NCBI RefSeq assembly: GCF_040566555.1
Contig: NZ_JBEWYP010000002.1
Coordinates: forward strand, 186,001-250,000
Direction of reading: 5' to 3'
Source of the DNA: Sediminicola sp040566555
Lineage (GTDB): Bacteria > Bacteroidota > Bacteroidia > Flavobacteriales > Flavobacteriaceae
Length of the DNA: 64,000 bases
The notes under the pieces were generated by a model. That model had not been told where the DNA came from, did not search any database, and worked only from the letters and a program-made list of their open reading frames with translations. This document shows positions 54,140 to 62,565 of this stretch, one piece after another (position 1 is the stretch's first letter; each line of letters opens with the position of its first letter). A program made the translations under genes and the position numbers.

Positions 54140-55264
54140 TTATTTTTTTGTTGCCTTTTTTGGGGCAGCCTTTTTGGGCGCCGCTTTTTTAGCAGCCGGC
54201 TTCACCGTCTTTGCCAACACACCCTTACCTTTTGCCGGAGCCTTTTTCACTACTGTCTTTTTCGCCTCGGAGGCCGACTTAAGAGGACTTTTTATAGGTG
54301 CTTTCTTGGGCGGAGTCACAGCATTCTTGACAAAGGTCCCCCAACTACTATTGTTTTGTTGTGGCTTATGCGCATTGGCCATTTCAATGGCCAATTTTGC
54401 GGAATGTTCAACAATCCACTCAAAATTCTCCTGTCCAACCGAGTTGACATCCGCATCGGGTGCAGGGTTGCAAAAATCTATGGCAATAGGCACTCCGTTG
54501 CGAACTGCAAATTCAACCGTATTGAAATCATATCCCAAAGCCTTGTTCAGTAATAAGGTATATTCATGGATTGTTTTCATTAACTTTTTATGTTCGGCAC
54601 CAGTTGTGTTTGGCGTGGTAGCATATCGCAAATGAGGTTCGTTCCTAGGCTCATAAGGCATAATATGTACATATTTTTGTCCCAAACAATAGACCCTGTA
54701 ATAATCTTCAAAAACGATTTCTTCCTGTAGCATCATCACCAACTGACCCGTTTCCCCATATTTGTTGAAAAAATCATCCGGATTGTCAACCCTGTATACA
54801 TTTTTCCAACCTCCACCTGAGTGCGGTTTCATATAGGCTGGAAATCCAATATAATTGAAAATATAATCCCAATCCAATGGCGCTTCCAAGTTTCGAAACG
54901 ACTTCTCCGTGGTATCATCCGGTCTTTCCTTGGATGGCAAAAGAATAGTTTTTGGTACGGGAACCCCCAATTGAATGGACAAGCAGTTATTGAAAAACTT
55001 CTCGTCTGCACTCCACCAAAATGGATTGTTGACAATTGTTGTCCCCATTAAAGAGGCATTCTTTAAGTAAGCTCTATAGAATGGAACTTCTTGGGAAATC
55101 CTATCAAAAATAACATGATATCCATAGTCAATACCTTGTTGTACCTTATCGATTTTCACAGGTTCGGCAACGACCTTTCCATTACCTAATTCATTTACTT
55201 TATTTATAAATTCCCAAGGAAAGGTGTCTTCCATCCCAAACAATATTCCCACTTTCTTAACCAT
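54140..55264 (-). CDS. ATP-grasp family protein with Lys/Ala/Pro-rich tail
   Basis: A 374-residue protein. The first 300 residues form an ATP-grasp ligase: PAYMKPHSGGGWKNVYRVDN is the ATP loop, QLVMMLQEEIVFEDYYRVYC the hinge and VPIAIDFCNPAPDADVNSVG the metal-binding end. The last 60-70 residues are a low-complexity tail of Lys, Ala, Pro and Thr (for example KKAAPKKAAPKKATKK) that resembles histone H1 tails. The tail may bind nucleic acid or a polyanion, or be a substrate for the ligases of the operon; both are inference. It lies between the esterase gene and the GCS2 ligase gene. Confidence 0.85.
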   Translation of the reverse strand: MVKKVGILFGMEDTFPWEFINKVNELGNGKVVAEPVKIDKVQQGIDYGYHVIFDRISQEVPFYRAYLKNASLMGTTIVNNPFWWSADEKFFNNCLSIQLGVPVPKTILLPSKERPDDTTEKSFRNLEAPLDWDYIFNYIGFPAYMKPHSGGGWKNVYRVDNPDDFFNKYGETGQLVMMLQEEIVFEDYYRVYCLGQKYVHIMPYEPRNEPHLRYATTPNTTGAEHKKLMKTIHEYTLLLNKALGYDFNTVEFAVRNGVPIAIDFCNPAPDADVNSVGQENFEWIVEHSAKLAIEMANAHKPQQNNSSWGTFVKNAVTPPKKAPIKSPLKSASEAKKTVVKKAPAKGKGVLAKTVKPAAKKAAPKKAAPKKATKK

Positions 55265-55295
55265 AATCTATATATTTTAAGTTTGTATTTTACAT

Positions 55296-56006
55296 TTAAA
55301 AGAAGCGTTCCACATATTCTGGAAATGCCATTTTCCAAAGTGGCCAATCGTGTTCTATCCATTTTTTTTCATCGTACCAATGATGTATCCCTTTTTCATT
55401 TAATACGTGCGACATGTGCAGGTTTTTTGGCTGGCAACTGTCCCAATCGGAGGTGCTGAGCACAATCTCCATGTGATTGTATTTCCAAGGCTCTTCATTG
55501 CGCATAAACTCATCCGGACAATTAAAATATATGGCCATGTCATCGGAGAGGGGCGTAAAATTCCGAATATTGAAAACCCCCGACATGGAGAAGAGATGGG
55601 AGACCAGATCTGGAAATCTGAAAGCAGTGTTTCCAGCGTGATATCCTCCAAAACTGCAACCTCCAACAGCAATTCGTTCGGTATTGCATTGATTCTGAAT
55701 ATAAGGAATCAATTCCGTTTGGAGAAATTTCATATACAGTTCATACCGTTGGATTTTTATTTCCGAAGCCAAATGGTCGTCATAAAAGGTTAGCATGTCC
55801 AGCGTCTCCACATTATAGAGTTTGATCCGTCCCTGCTCAACAAACTGCATCACGGATTGGTTTAGCCCAAAATCAGTATTTTGGGTGTAAGACCCCCCCG
55901 AGGAAGGGAACAACAAAATAGGATATCCCCAATGCCCTGTTACCTCTAGGTTGATGTTTCTATCTAATGTGTTAGAATAATATTGAATGTGTTGAATTTC
56001 TGCCAT
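55296..56006 (-). CDS. alpha/beta-hydrolase-fold esterase (esterase D-like)
   Basis: A 236-residue hydrolase with the nucleophile motif GGCSFGGYH (catalytic Ser) and an opening LEVTGHWGYPILLFPSSGGS typical of this cluster-associated esterase family. No signal peptide is evident. It is the first gene of the ligase operon and could release an ester- or thioester-bound intermediate, or activate the substrate. A paralogous esterase is encoded just upstream on the opposite strand. Confidence 0.83.
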   Translation of the reverse strand: MAEIQHIQYYSNTLDRNINLEVTGHWGYPILLFPSSGGSYTQNTDFGLNQSVMQFVEQGRIKLYNVETLDMLTFYDDHLASEIKIQRYELYMKFLQTELIPYIQNQCNTERIAVGGCSFGGYHAGNTAFRFPDLVSHLFSMSGVFNIRNFTPLSDDMAIYFNCPDEFMRNEEPWKYNHMEIVLSTSDWDSCQPKNLHMSHVLNEKGIHHWYDEKKWIEHDWPLWKMAFPEYVERFF

Positions 56007-56110
56007 AGAGTTAAATATACTTTAAAAATGTTAAAATACGCTTACATTCATGCATCTATTGCAATGGTTTTTTAAGTAATTGTTATACTTGCAGACCCTT
56101 AGAAGAAAAA

Positions 56111-56923
56111 ATGCAATTTGAAAGTGAATTTATTGGATTAAAAGGAAATCTCTATTCAAAATATTTGGGTAGGAAGGTTACTTTTAGATTGGTCGCCCCA
56201 CCTCACTACAAGGATTCCGAAACACCCTTCCCTGTTTTATTGATGAACGATGGGCAGGATTTTGTGAATTTGGAGTTGGAGAAGACCCTTCCTTCTGCAT
56301 TTTCTTCAAAGACAGGCAAACCTTTCGTGTATGTCGGTATTGAGGCCAATAACAACCGCATTCAAGAATACGGCACCGCATCTTCCCCAGATTTCAAGGG
56401 ACGTGGCGCTAGGGCCAAGAATTATTCAAAATTCTTGATAGAGGAGTTCATCCCCTTCTTAAGGGCCGAATTTAAAGTTTCCAAGGATGCCCAAGATTGG
56501 GTGTACTGCGGTATGTCCTTAGGCGGATTATCCGCTTTTGATATCGTCTACAACAATGCTCAGTATTTTGGAAAAGTAGGCGTTTTTAGTGGATCATTTT
56601 GGTGGCGCAACAAAGCCTATGCCGTCAATGATGTCGAGGACAGGAGCCGTATTGTATTGGATATTGTTAAAAAAGGGAGCTACAATCCCCATCTTAAATT
56701 TTGGTTTCAATGTGGAACGGAGGATGAAACGGCAGACCGGAACAATAATGGCATCATAGATTCTATTGACGATACTACCGACGTCATCAAAGAACTTCAG
56801 GAAAAGGGCTACTCCTTTCCTGGCGATATTACCTATGTGGAATTGGATGGTGGAAAACACAATTTAAAGACCTGGGCCAAGGTATTCCCAAAATTTACCA
56901 ATTGGGCCTTTGGCACCAACTAA
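56111..56923 (+). CDS. alpha/beta-hydrolase-fold esterase (esterase D-like), divergent
   Basis: A 270-residue hydrolase with nucleophile motif YCGMSLGGLSAFD, an early VLLMNDGQDFVNLELEKTLP and late GGKHNLKTW that likely holds the catalytic His. It resembles Fes/esterase D-like enzymes that act on esters of small acids or siderophore-type compounds. It is divergent from the ligase operon with 104 bases between starts; a TATACTTG element at 56084-56091 may be its promoter. It is the sixth gene of the suspected pathway. Confidence 0.83.
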   Translation: MQFESEFIGLKGNLYSKYLGRKVTFRLVAPPHYKDSETPFPVLLMNDGQDFVNLELEKTLPSAFSSKTGKPFVYVGIEANNNRIQEYGTASSPDFKGRGARAKNYSKFLIEEFIPFLRAEFKVSKDAQDWVYCGMSLGGLSAFDIVYNNAQYFGKVGVFSGSFWWRNKAYAVNDVEDRSRIVLDIVKKGSYNPHLKFWFQCGTEDETADRNNNGIIDSIDDTTDVIKELQEKGYSFPGDITYVELDGGKHNLKTWAKVFPKFTNWAFGTN

Positions 56924-57001
56924 AACATTCCCTAAATCCCTTCTCGTGTTAATACATAGCAGTCTGTTTTGAAGGACGTGACCTGTTCATTAATTTTAGG
57001 T

Positions 57002-57009
57002 TATTTTTG
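57002..57009 (+). promoter_or_regulatory. minus-7 promoter element of the TauE/SafE gene
   Basis: TATTTTTG (TAnnTTTG) lies 42 bases upstream of the chosen TTG start at 57052; the open frame begins at TTG 57007, which lies inside the element and cannot be the start. Confidence 0.5.
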
Positions 57010-57051
57010 TTTGATGTGCATCAAACCTCTATTATAATCACCCTTTCAACC

Positions 57052-57789
57052 TTGGATATTACAACCACCTCTTGGGTTCTGGCCATCACCGCTGCCTGCG
57101 TGATAGGGATCTCCAAAGCGGGCATTAAAGGGATTGCCATTATCAATGTCACCCTTATGGCCCTCGCTTTTGGCGCAAAGGAATCTACAGGCTTATTGGT
57201 CCCCCTCCTTGTTGTTGGGGATATCTTCGCCGTTATATACTACCATAGGCATACCCAATGGCGCTACATCATCCGCTTGCTGCCCTGGATGGTACTAGGT
57301 GTGGTTATTGGCGTCATCATTGGAAAGGATTTACCCCAAAAAATCTTTAAGATAGGGATGGCCAGTATTATTTTGGGCAGCGTGCTCATGATGTATTGGT
57401 GGGATCAAAGGAAATCTAAAGCGGTACCCACACACTGGGCGTTTGGAGGATTCATTGGAATTTTGGCGGGTATCACCACCATGATCGGGAATTTGGCCGG
57501 GGCTTTTTCCAATATCTTCTTTTTAGCGATGCGCCTCCCAAAAAATGAATTTATAGGTACCGCGGCCTGGTTGTTTTTTATTGTCAACCTTTTTAAATTA
57601 CCCTTTCACATTTTTGTATGGGAAACGATTACCACAGAAACATTAATGGTTAACCTCAAACTATTGCCCGGTATTTTATTGGGGCTTTTTGTTGGGATCC
57701 GGTTGGTGAAAATTATCAAGGATAAACATTACCGAAAAATGATCCTGATATTGACCGCCATCGGGGCGGTCTTAATTTTATTCCGGTAA
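57052..57789 (+). CDS. TauE/SafE family sulfite/organic-acid exporter-like protein
   Basis: A 245-residue membrane protein with about 8 helices from a TTG start at 57052. ITAACVIGISKAGIKGIAII is the first conserved repeat and GILAGITTMIGNLAGAFSNI the second, the two internal repeats of the TauE/SafE family. Homologues move sulfite, sulfoacetate or similar anions. A TTG start was chosen because the promoter lies upstream and the family's conserved first helix begins just after. Confidence 0.85.
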   Translation: MDITTTSWVLAITAACVIGISKAGIKGIAIINVTLMALAFGAKESTGLLVPLLVVGDIFAVIYYHRHTQWRYIIRLLPWMVLGVVIGVIIGKDLPQKIFKIGMASIILGSVLMMYWWDQRKSKAVPTHWAFGGFIGILAGITTMIGNLAGAFSNIFFLAMRLPKNEFIGTAAWLFFIVNLFKLPFHIFVWETITTETLMVNLKLLPGILLGLFVGIRLVKIIKDKHYRKMILILTAIGAVLILFR

Positions 57790-57875
57790 ACAAACCATCT
57801 GCTTGAAGCACGAAAATGGGCTTTGGCTTTTCATAAATCACTTTACCATTGTTAACCTATGTTTCGGATTTGGTA

Positions 57876-58109
57876 CTAATCAAATAGCCAATTGACTTCT
57901 TCCTTATTGTGCTCTTCCGCATGGGCCTGACTGCAATAATCCCCCTCATCAAATTGAATGGCCTCGCCCTTACAGTAAATAGCTAAGGATTGGGGAGCAT
58001 CAGAACATTTCATCCAGCCCGCAATGTCTTTTTTACAATTGGGAAAGTTGCATCTATCGTTACAGGAATAAAACAAAAAACTTAATAAGATCCAAAGTGT
58101 GGTTTTCAT
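57876..58109 (-). CDS. small Cys-rich lipoprotein-like protein
   Basis: A 77-residue protein with a short lipoprotein-type signal (LFYSCNDRC). Six cysteines follow or lie within the N-terminal half (YSCNDRCNFPNCKKDIAG, then MKCSDAP, IYCKGE and DYCSQAH). Their spacing suggests a small metal-binding or disulfide-bonded domain on the cell surface. The family is not recognised. It is a single-gene unit. Confidence 0.6.
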   Translation of the reverse strand: MKTTLWILLSFLFYSCNDRCNFPNCKKDIAGWMKCSDAPQSLAIYCKGEAIQFDEGDYCSQAHAEEHNKEEVNWLFD

Positions 58110-58237
58110 AATTTTAATTTTTGCTGTCCCGACTTCATAATCTGTCAGTTGATAAAAGTTAATGTACAGAAGGAGGGGTCTTCTGTATATGTGAATAAAA
58201 ATAGTGGGTAAAAATCATGTTTACACTATATTGCAAT

Positions 58238-59596
58238 ATGAAGCAACTATTTTTTTTATGGCTGTTGGCGTGTTTTACATCCCACTCCCAAACCATTGAT
58301 ATAGGTAATTTTTACCCGCAAAAAATAGCGCTTTTAAAGGAGAGTACATCAGAACTGTTCTTGTTCCAACCGGATAGCGTCTCCATTATAGACCTTAGAA
58401 ATCCTGAAAAAACGAACAAGATCCCAATTCAAGTTCCATTTCAGAGTTTTGTGTATGATTTCCAGCCAATATCTTATAACTCCAAAATTTATTTTATAGA
58501 ATATCATGGAGGAAGGGTATTTCAATATAGGGACAGCAAATTTATTAGAAAGGATAATTCCTTTACCCATAAAATGCAGATCAATTCCACAGTTTTCGTC
58601 CACCAGAACAGCATTTATAAATATGGGGGGTATGGATTTTGGTCCCATAGAAATTTTTTCACCTTTTATGACGAGATTACTTCAGAATGGCAGATGATAG
58701 CACCTGCTAACAGTAAAATCCTTCCCGAAGGGACTCAATATTCATGGGTAACCAACGTGGAGGATGATATATATATATTTGGAGGTATTGCTATGGATCG
58801 ATATAATCCCGAACAATTTTACCCTTACAACAAGGTACATAGATTCAATACAGAGGAAGCATCTTGGCAAGAATTAGGGGATAGTAAGATGGATTTAAGT
58901 CAGTTCAATAAATCAATCCCTTTTGGAAACAAACATATATTTCTAGATAACAACGATGATTATATGTATGAGGTGGATATACTGAACAACACCTTAAAAA
59001 CCTACAATAAATTACCTTTACAAAAAAGCAGTTTAGTTTTCGGTCTAGGTTCCTTTTATTTTGACGGATCCTTTTATTGCTTTATTTGGAATCCGCGCAT
59101 AAATGGAGCGGTACAACTCAGTATAGTACCTGAAGACGAATTTTTTGGAAAACTGATCCGTGAGGAAGATTTTTATACCAATAATACTGTTAGCTCTTCA
59201 GTCATTTTGGGAATGATTTCCGCTTTGGTCATCTGCCTATTATTTTATTGGGCAAGAAGGTGGTATATGGGAAGAAACAAAATAAAGGTTACTTTAAAAG
59301 GGTTGTCCTATAAAAACAAAGCGGTTGATATAGACGATAAGTCTATTGCCACCATCAACTTATTATTGCGTTCAAAAACCGAAGTGAACTCTAAAGAGAT
59401 TATGGATTTGGTAGAGAATAAAAACCTGAATTTTGCACACAACACAAAAATAAAAAATAAATTGATCGAGGAAATCAACTTTAAATTAAGGACCGTCCTC
59501 GGGATAAAAACAGACCCCATCACCTTCCAAAAGTCCAAGATTGATAAAAGAATAAAGACCTACACCATTGAAAGAAGGTATTTTTTGATCAGATAA
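58238..59596 (+). CDS. membrane-spanning kelch-type protein with C-terminal cytoplasmic domain
   Basis: A 452-residue protein from ATG 58238 with a signal peptide (KQLFFLWLLACFTSHSQT). A periplasmic region of about 300 residues has kelch/galactose-oxidase-type blades (YKYGGYGFWSHRNFFTFYDE, IYIFGGIAMDRYNPEQFYPY, NKVHRFNTEEASWQELGDSK). A single membrane helix (VILGMISALVICLLFYWARR) follows, then a basic cytoplasmic domain of about 100 residues with helical segments that could fold as a winged helix (KNKAVDIDDKSIATINLLLR, LNFAHNTKIKNKLIEEINFK). This resembles a one-component membrane regulator, with the periplasmic propeller as sensor. DNA binding is inference only. Confidence 0.7.
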   Translation: MKQLFFLWLLACFTSHSQTIDIGNFYPQKIALLKESTSELFLFQPDSVSIIDLRNPEKTNKIPIQVPFQSFVYDFQPISYNSKIYFIEYHGGRVFQYRDSKFIRKDNSFTHKMQINSTVFVHQNSIYKYGGYGFWSHRNFFTFYDEITSEWQMIAPANSKILPEGTQYSWVTNVEDDIYIFGGIAMDRYNPEQFYPYNKVHRFNTEEASWQELGDSKMDLSQFNKSIPFGNKHIFLDNNDDYMYEVDILNNTLKTYNKLPLQKSSLVFGLGSFYFDGSFYCFIWNPRINGAVQLSIVPEDEFFGKLIREEDFYTNNTVSSSVILGMISALVICLLFYWARRWYMGRNKIKVTLKGLSYKNKAVDIDDKSIATINLLLRSKTEVNSKEIMDLVENKNLNFAHNTKIKNKLIEEINFKLRTVLGIKTDPITFQKSKIDKRIKTYTIERRYFLIR

Positions 59597-59726
59597 TTTG
59601 AGCTCCCTTAACCAAAAATAGATGTTAATGAGGAGGAGAAGTTAAGAAATATTCTGAACCCCTATTTTCTTAAATATTTGTTAAATTCGCCTATTTTCGT
59701 TATCTTGGGGAAACGAAAGCTTGACT

Positions 59727-59903
59727 ATGGATACGTACACAAAAATAGTGGTAGATAAAATAAGTATTGGCGTCATGTTGATTGCTATTACCCTTCTGGT
59801 TGTGATGTTCTTTGAGGTGTTCCCAAAAGATTTTTTCAATGAGGTGGGACATTCCTTCGCTTCCTCCCTCAATAATTTTAACAACGGGGTAGCTTCAAAT
59901 TAA
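59727..59903 (+). CDS. small membrane protein (58 residues)
   Basis: An ATG at 59727 opens a 58-codon frame with one hydrophobic segment (ISIGVMLIAITLLVVMFFEV) and a short C-terminal tail rich in Asn and Ser. It could be a small membrane protein. It follows the kelch-type gene after 130 bases. Family unknown; spurious translation cannot be excluded. Confidence 0.4.
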   Translation: MDTYTKIVVDKISIGVMLIAITLLVVMFFEVFPKDFFNEVGHSFASSLNNFNNGVASN

Positions 59904-60277
59904 GCTCCTCAGTCATCCCTTACCCTACAAACTTATTATAACAGGCCGATTACTCTTGTTCTTCTATAAAAATCGCTCGTCTTCTTTCCAAAAACATCTT
60001 AACAATTTGGGACTTTTGGTAGGACCGAAGGAGATATTATATGGACTTTCCTATATTGGAATAGGGCGATTTTTGCCTAGAACAAAAAAAGCGTATAAAC
60101 AATGGCACTGTTGGGCTCAATTGTCAAAACAAGGGGCAATATGATGCATATCATAGTTCTGGAAGTGTAAATTTCTTATTATAAGAGTAGCCTATTATAG
60201 GTTGAAAAACACAATAATAACTTCAAAAGTTACTGATGGTAAAGCCACGGGCAGTTATGATCTGGAATACTTTGGTG
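59904..60277. other. region with coding-like fragments but no intact gene
   Basis: No gene with a start and stop fits here. Two overlapping open frames look protein-like: 60080-60184 (NGTVGLNCQNKGQYDAYHSS) and 60181-60300 (KATGSYDLEYFGDG...). They are in different frames and lack starts, so this may be the decayed 3' end of a beta-rich protein gene. Confidence 0.4.
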
Positions 60278-61027
60278 ATGGACCGCAACAAGCAAGATAG
60301 GACTACCTTGGGGCAAATAGCTTTAAAGGCAAAACTGTTGATTTCAGTTATCTTATGTTTGGCCTTTTCGATCGGATTTACCCAAGAAGACTACACTACC
60401 AAAAGGGAGCAAATGGTAAAAATGCAACTACAAGACAGGGGTATAAAAGACCTCTCTACACTTTATGCCATGACGAATGTCCCTAGGCACCTCTTCGTTC
60501 CTGAGAACATGCAGGAGCGCGCCTATATGGACGGACCCTTGCCCATTGGCAATGGCCAGACCATTTCACAGCCTTATATCGTTGCCTTTATGACTGAAGC
60601 CCTGCAGCTAAAATCAGGGGATAGGGTGTTGGAAATTGGTACAGGTTCGGGATATCAGGCAGCGGTACTGGCTAAAATTGTGGACTCTGTTTATACCATT
60701 GAAATTATAAAAGACCTTGCAGCAACCGCCAAAGACAGATTAAGAAAATTGGGCTATACCAATGTTACCGTAAAATGGGGCGATGGATATCATGGCTGGC
60801 CGGCAAAAGCGCCTTTTGACGCCATTATGGTCACCGCGGGGGCAGATTCAATTCCCCAGCCCTTGCTAGATCAATTGAAGGATGGGGGAAGGCTGATAAT
60901 TCCTGTAGGTCCTTATAATGCAGTCCGACAATTGGTATTGGCCAAAAAGAAGAAAAATAAAATCACAACCAAAAATCTGATGGCCGTACGCTTTGTGCCA
61001 TTTACCAGAGAGAAAAAACAGGATTGA
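60278..61027 (+). CDS. pcm: exported protein-L-isoaspartate O-methyltransferase
   Basis: A 249-residue enzyme from ATG 60278 with a hydrophobic signal (LKAKLLISVILCLAFSIGFT) before the PCMT core. The SAM site is DRVLEIGTGSGYQAAVLAKI, preceded by ISQPYIVAFMTEALQLKSGD and followed by YTNVTVKWGDGYHGWPAKAP and DAIMVTAGADSIPQPLLDQL. It repairs isoaspartyl residues. Export of a SAM-dependent enzyme is odd, since SAM is cytoplasmic, but exported PCMTs are common in Bacteroidota. The C-terminus ends at an A6 run, after which the minus-1 frame stays open for 31 codons (61024-61119). Confidence 0.88.
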   Translation: MDRNKQDRTTLGQIALKAKLLISVILCLAFSIGFTQEDYTTKREQMVKMQLQDRGIKDLSTLYAMTNVPRHLFVPENMQERAYMDGPLPIGNGQTISQPYIVAFMTEALQLKSGDRVLEIGTGSGYQAAVLAKIVDSVYTIEIIKDLAATAKDRLRKLGYTNVTVKWGDGYHGWPAKAPFDAIMVTAGADSIPQPLLDQLKDGGRLIIPVGPYNAVRQLVLAKKKKNKITTKNLMAVRFVPFTREKKQD

Positions 61028-61119
61028 GACTGACAATCTCTAGAAACGGAATTACAAGAATACCCACTGGCATAAATGTGGGCATTGAGCAAATAAAACA
61101 CCTGGAAGAAATAAAATGA
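61024..61119 (+). CDS. possible small ORF or frameshifted pcm tail (31 residues)
   Basis: The frame starts at TTG 61024, overlapping the pcm stop, and ends at TGA 61117-61119, overlapping the archaeal-type metK start as ATGA. The product reads SRNGITRIPTGINVGIEQIK near its middle and looks non-random. It could be a coupled leader peptide or the end of pcm after a minus-1 shift in the GAGAAAAAAC run. Neither is proven. Confidence 0.3.
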   Translation: MRLTISRNGITRIPTGINVGIEQIKHLEEIK

Positions 61120-62267
61120 CCAACAACATCATCATAGGGAACCTTGAAGATGACAGCATTGAAATGGCCGAGCGAAAAGGTATTGGTCACCCAGACACCA
61201 TATGCGATGAGATTACCGAGCAAATTTCAACGGAACTCTGCCGCTATTATATTGAGGAGTTTGGGGCGATAATGCACTATAATGTAGATAAGGCACTTTT
61301 GATTGGAGGGCAATCGGCACCTGCTTATGGGGGCGGAAAAATAATTCAACCCATTTCCCTGATTATTGCCGGTAGGGCCACATCTCATATTAAGGACAAA
61401 AAAATTCCCATAGAAGAAATTGCTGTGGAAACCGCAAAAAAATGGATTCAAAAAAATATCCGGCACCTAGATATTTCAAAAGGGATTGATATTGTATCAA
61501 AAATACGTCCGGGAAGTGCAGATTTGGTAGAACTGTTCAACCGTTTCGGCAAAGGTGAGATTCCCTTAGCCAACGATACTTCTTTCGGCGCAGGCTATTA
61601 TCCCACCACCACTTTGGAAGATAAAATCATTGGCATTGAACAATTATTGAATGCCCCAAGAACAAAAAACAGATTTCCCTTTATAGGGGAAGACATAAAG
61701 GTAATGGGCGTTAAAGATCCTTCTAAAAATTATTTTACCATCGCCATGGCCATGGTCGATAAATACATTGCTGATTTGAACGATTACATTACCAAAATAG
61801 AACAGGTAAGGGTATTTGTGACCACAAGTTTAAATCTATCCGGTTCTACCATTTACATCAATACAGCGGATGACTACGATCGTAAGAGCGTATACCTTAC
61901 GGTGACCGGCACAAGTGCCGAACATGGTGATGACGGACAAGTGGGCAGGGGAAATCGAATCAACGGATTGATCACTCCCTACCAACCGATGAGTTTGGAG
62001 GCGACCTCTGGCAAAAACCCGGTAAGCCATATCGGTAAAATTTACAACTACCTGGCAATGGACCTGAGCCGTGCCGTTGTAGAAAACCATTATGCGGATT
62101 ATGCCAGGGTCTTTATAGTGTCTCAAATTGGAAAACCCATTGACAACCCTCAAATCCTACATTTTCAATTGAAAAATAGGAAAGTGGAAAAAAAAGAAAT
62201 TGAAATGTTAGCCAAAGAAAAGCTCAAAGAGCTTTCCGGTTACTGGAAGCGAATCATATACGCATAG
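61116..62267 (+). CDS. archaeal-type S-adenosylmethionine synthetase
   Basis: A 383-residue protein of the archaeal AdoMet synthetase family (PF01941), not the usual bacterial MetK. The signature AERKGIGHPDTICDEITEQI, SFGAGYYPTTTLEDKIIGIE, TGTSAEHGDDGQVGRGNRIN and VSHIGKIYNYLAMDLSRAV mark the family. It makes SAM from methionine and ATP. Such genes occur in few bacteria and suggest horizontal transfer or a dedicated SAM supply. It is coupled to the upstream frame by ATGA overlap and lies directly after a SAM-dependent methyltransferase. Confidence 0.9.
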   Translation: MTNNIIIGNLEDDSIEMAERKGIGHPDTICDEITEQISTELCRYYIEEFGAIMHYNVDKALLIGGQSAPAYGGGKIIQPISLIIAGRATSHIKDKKIPIEEIAVETAKKWIQKNIRHLDISKGIDIVSKIRPGSADLVELFNRFGKGEIPLANDTSFGAGYYPTTTLEDKIIGIEQLLNAPRTKNRFPFIGEDIKVMGVKDPSKNYFTIAMAMVDKYIADLNDYITKIEQVRVFVTTSLNLSGSTIYINTADDYDRKSVYLTVTGTSAEHGDDGQVGRGNRINGLITPYQPMSLEATSGKNPVSHIGKIYNYLAMDLSRAVVENHYADYARVFIVSQIGKPIDNPQILHFQLKNRKVEKKEIEMLAKEKLKELSGYWKRIIYA

Positions 62268-62272
62268 GAAAT

Positions 62273-62473
62273 GTGTCCCAAGGAACGAAGATTAAGACAG
62301 ACTATACCGAAATTTCACAAGGGACACTTCCGCAAATGGAATCCGTTTTAAGACCGGGAGGGTTTTGGCTCAGAAGTCCTGAGTATAAGGACGATGACCA
62401 TGATGAATATCATAGGTATTCCTTTTTGAATCGGTTAGTTTTCTACGCTCAATTGGTCCAACAAAAGATGTGA
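62273..62473 (+). CDS. hypothetical protein (66 residues)
   Basis: The frame starts with GTG at 62273, 5 bases after the SAM synthetase stop. The product (LRPGGFWLRSPEYKDDDHDE, then HRYSFLNRLVFYAQLVQQKM) has no known motif. An alternative ATG frame at 62271 gives only 26 residues. It may be a small protein of the SAM synthetase unit or the remnant of a longer gene. Confidence 0.35.
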   Translation: MSQGTKIKTDYTEISQGTLPQMESVLRPGGFWLRSPEYKDDDHDEYHRYSFLNRLVFYAQLVQQKM

Positions 62474-62565
62474 TTCACCCATGCAGATCGATATCTTTGA
62501 TAGCCTTCAAGGCCTGGCAACTCTTGTTTTTTATATTTTAATATTAATGAATTCTCTTAATTATT

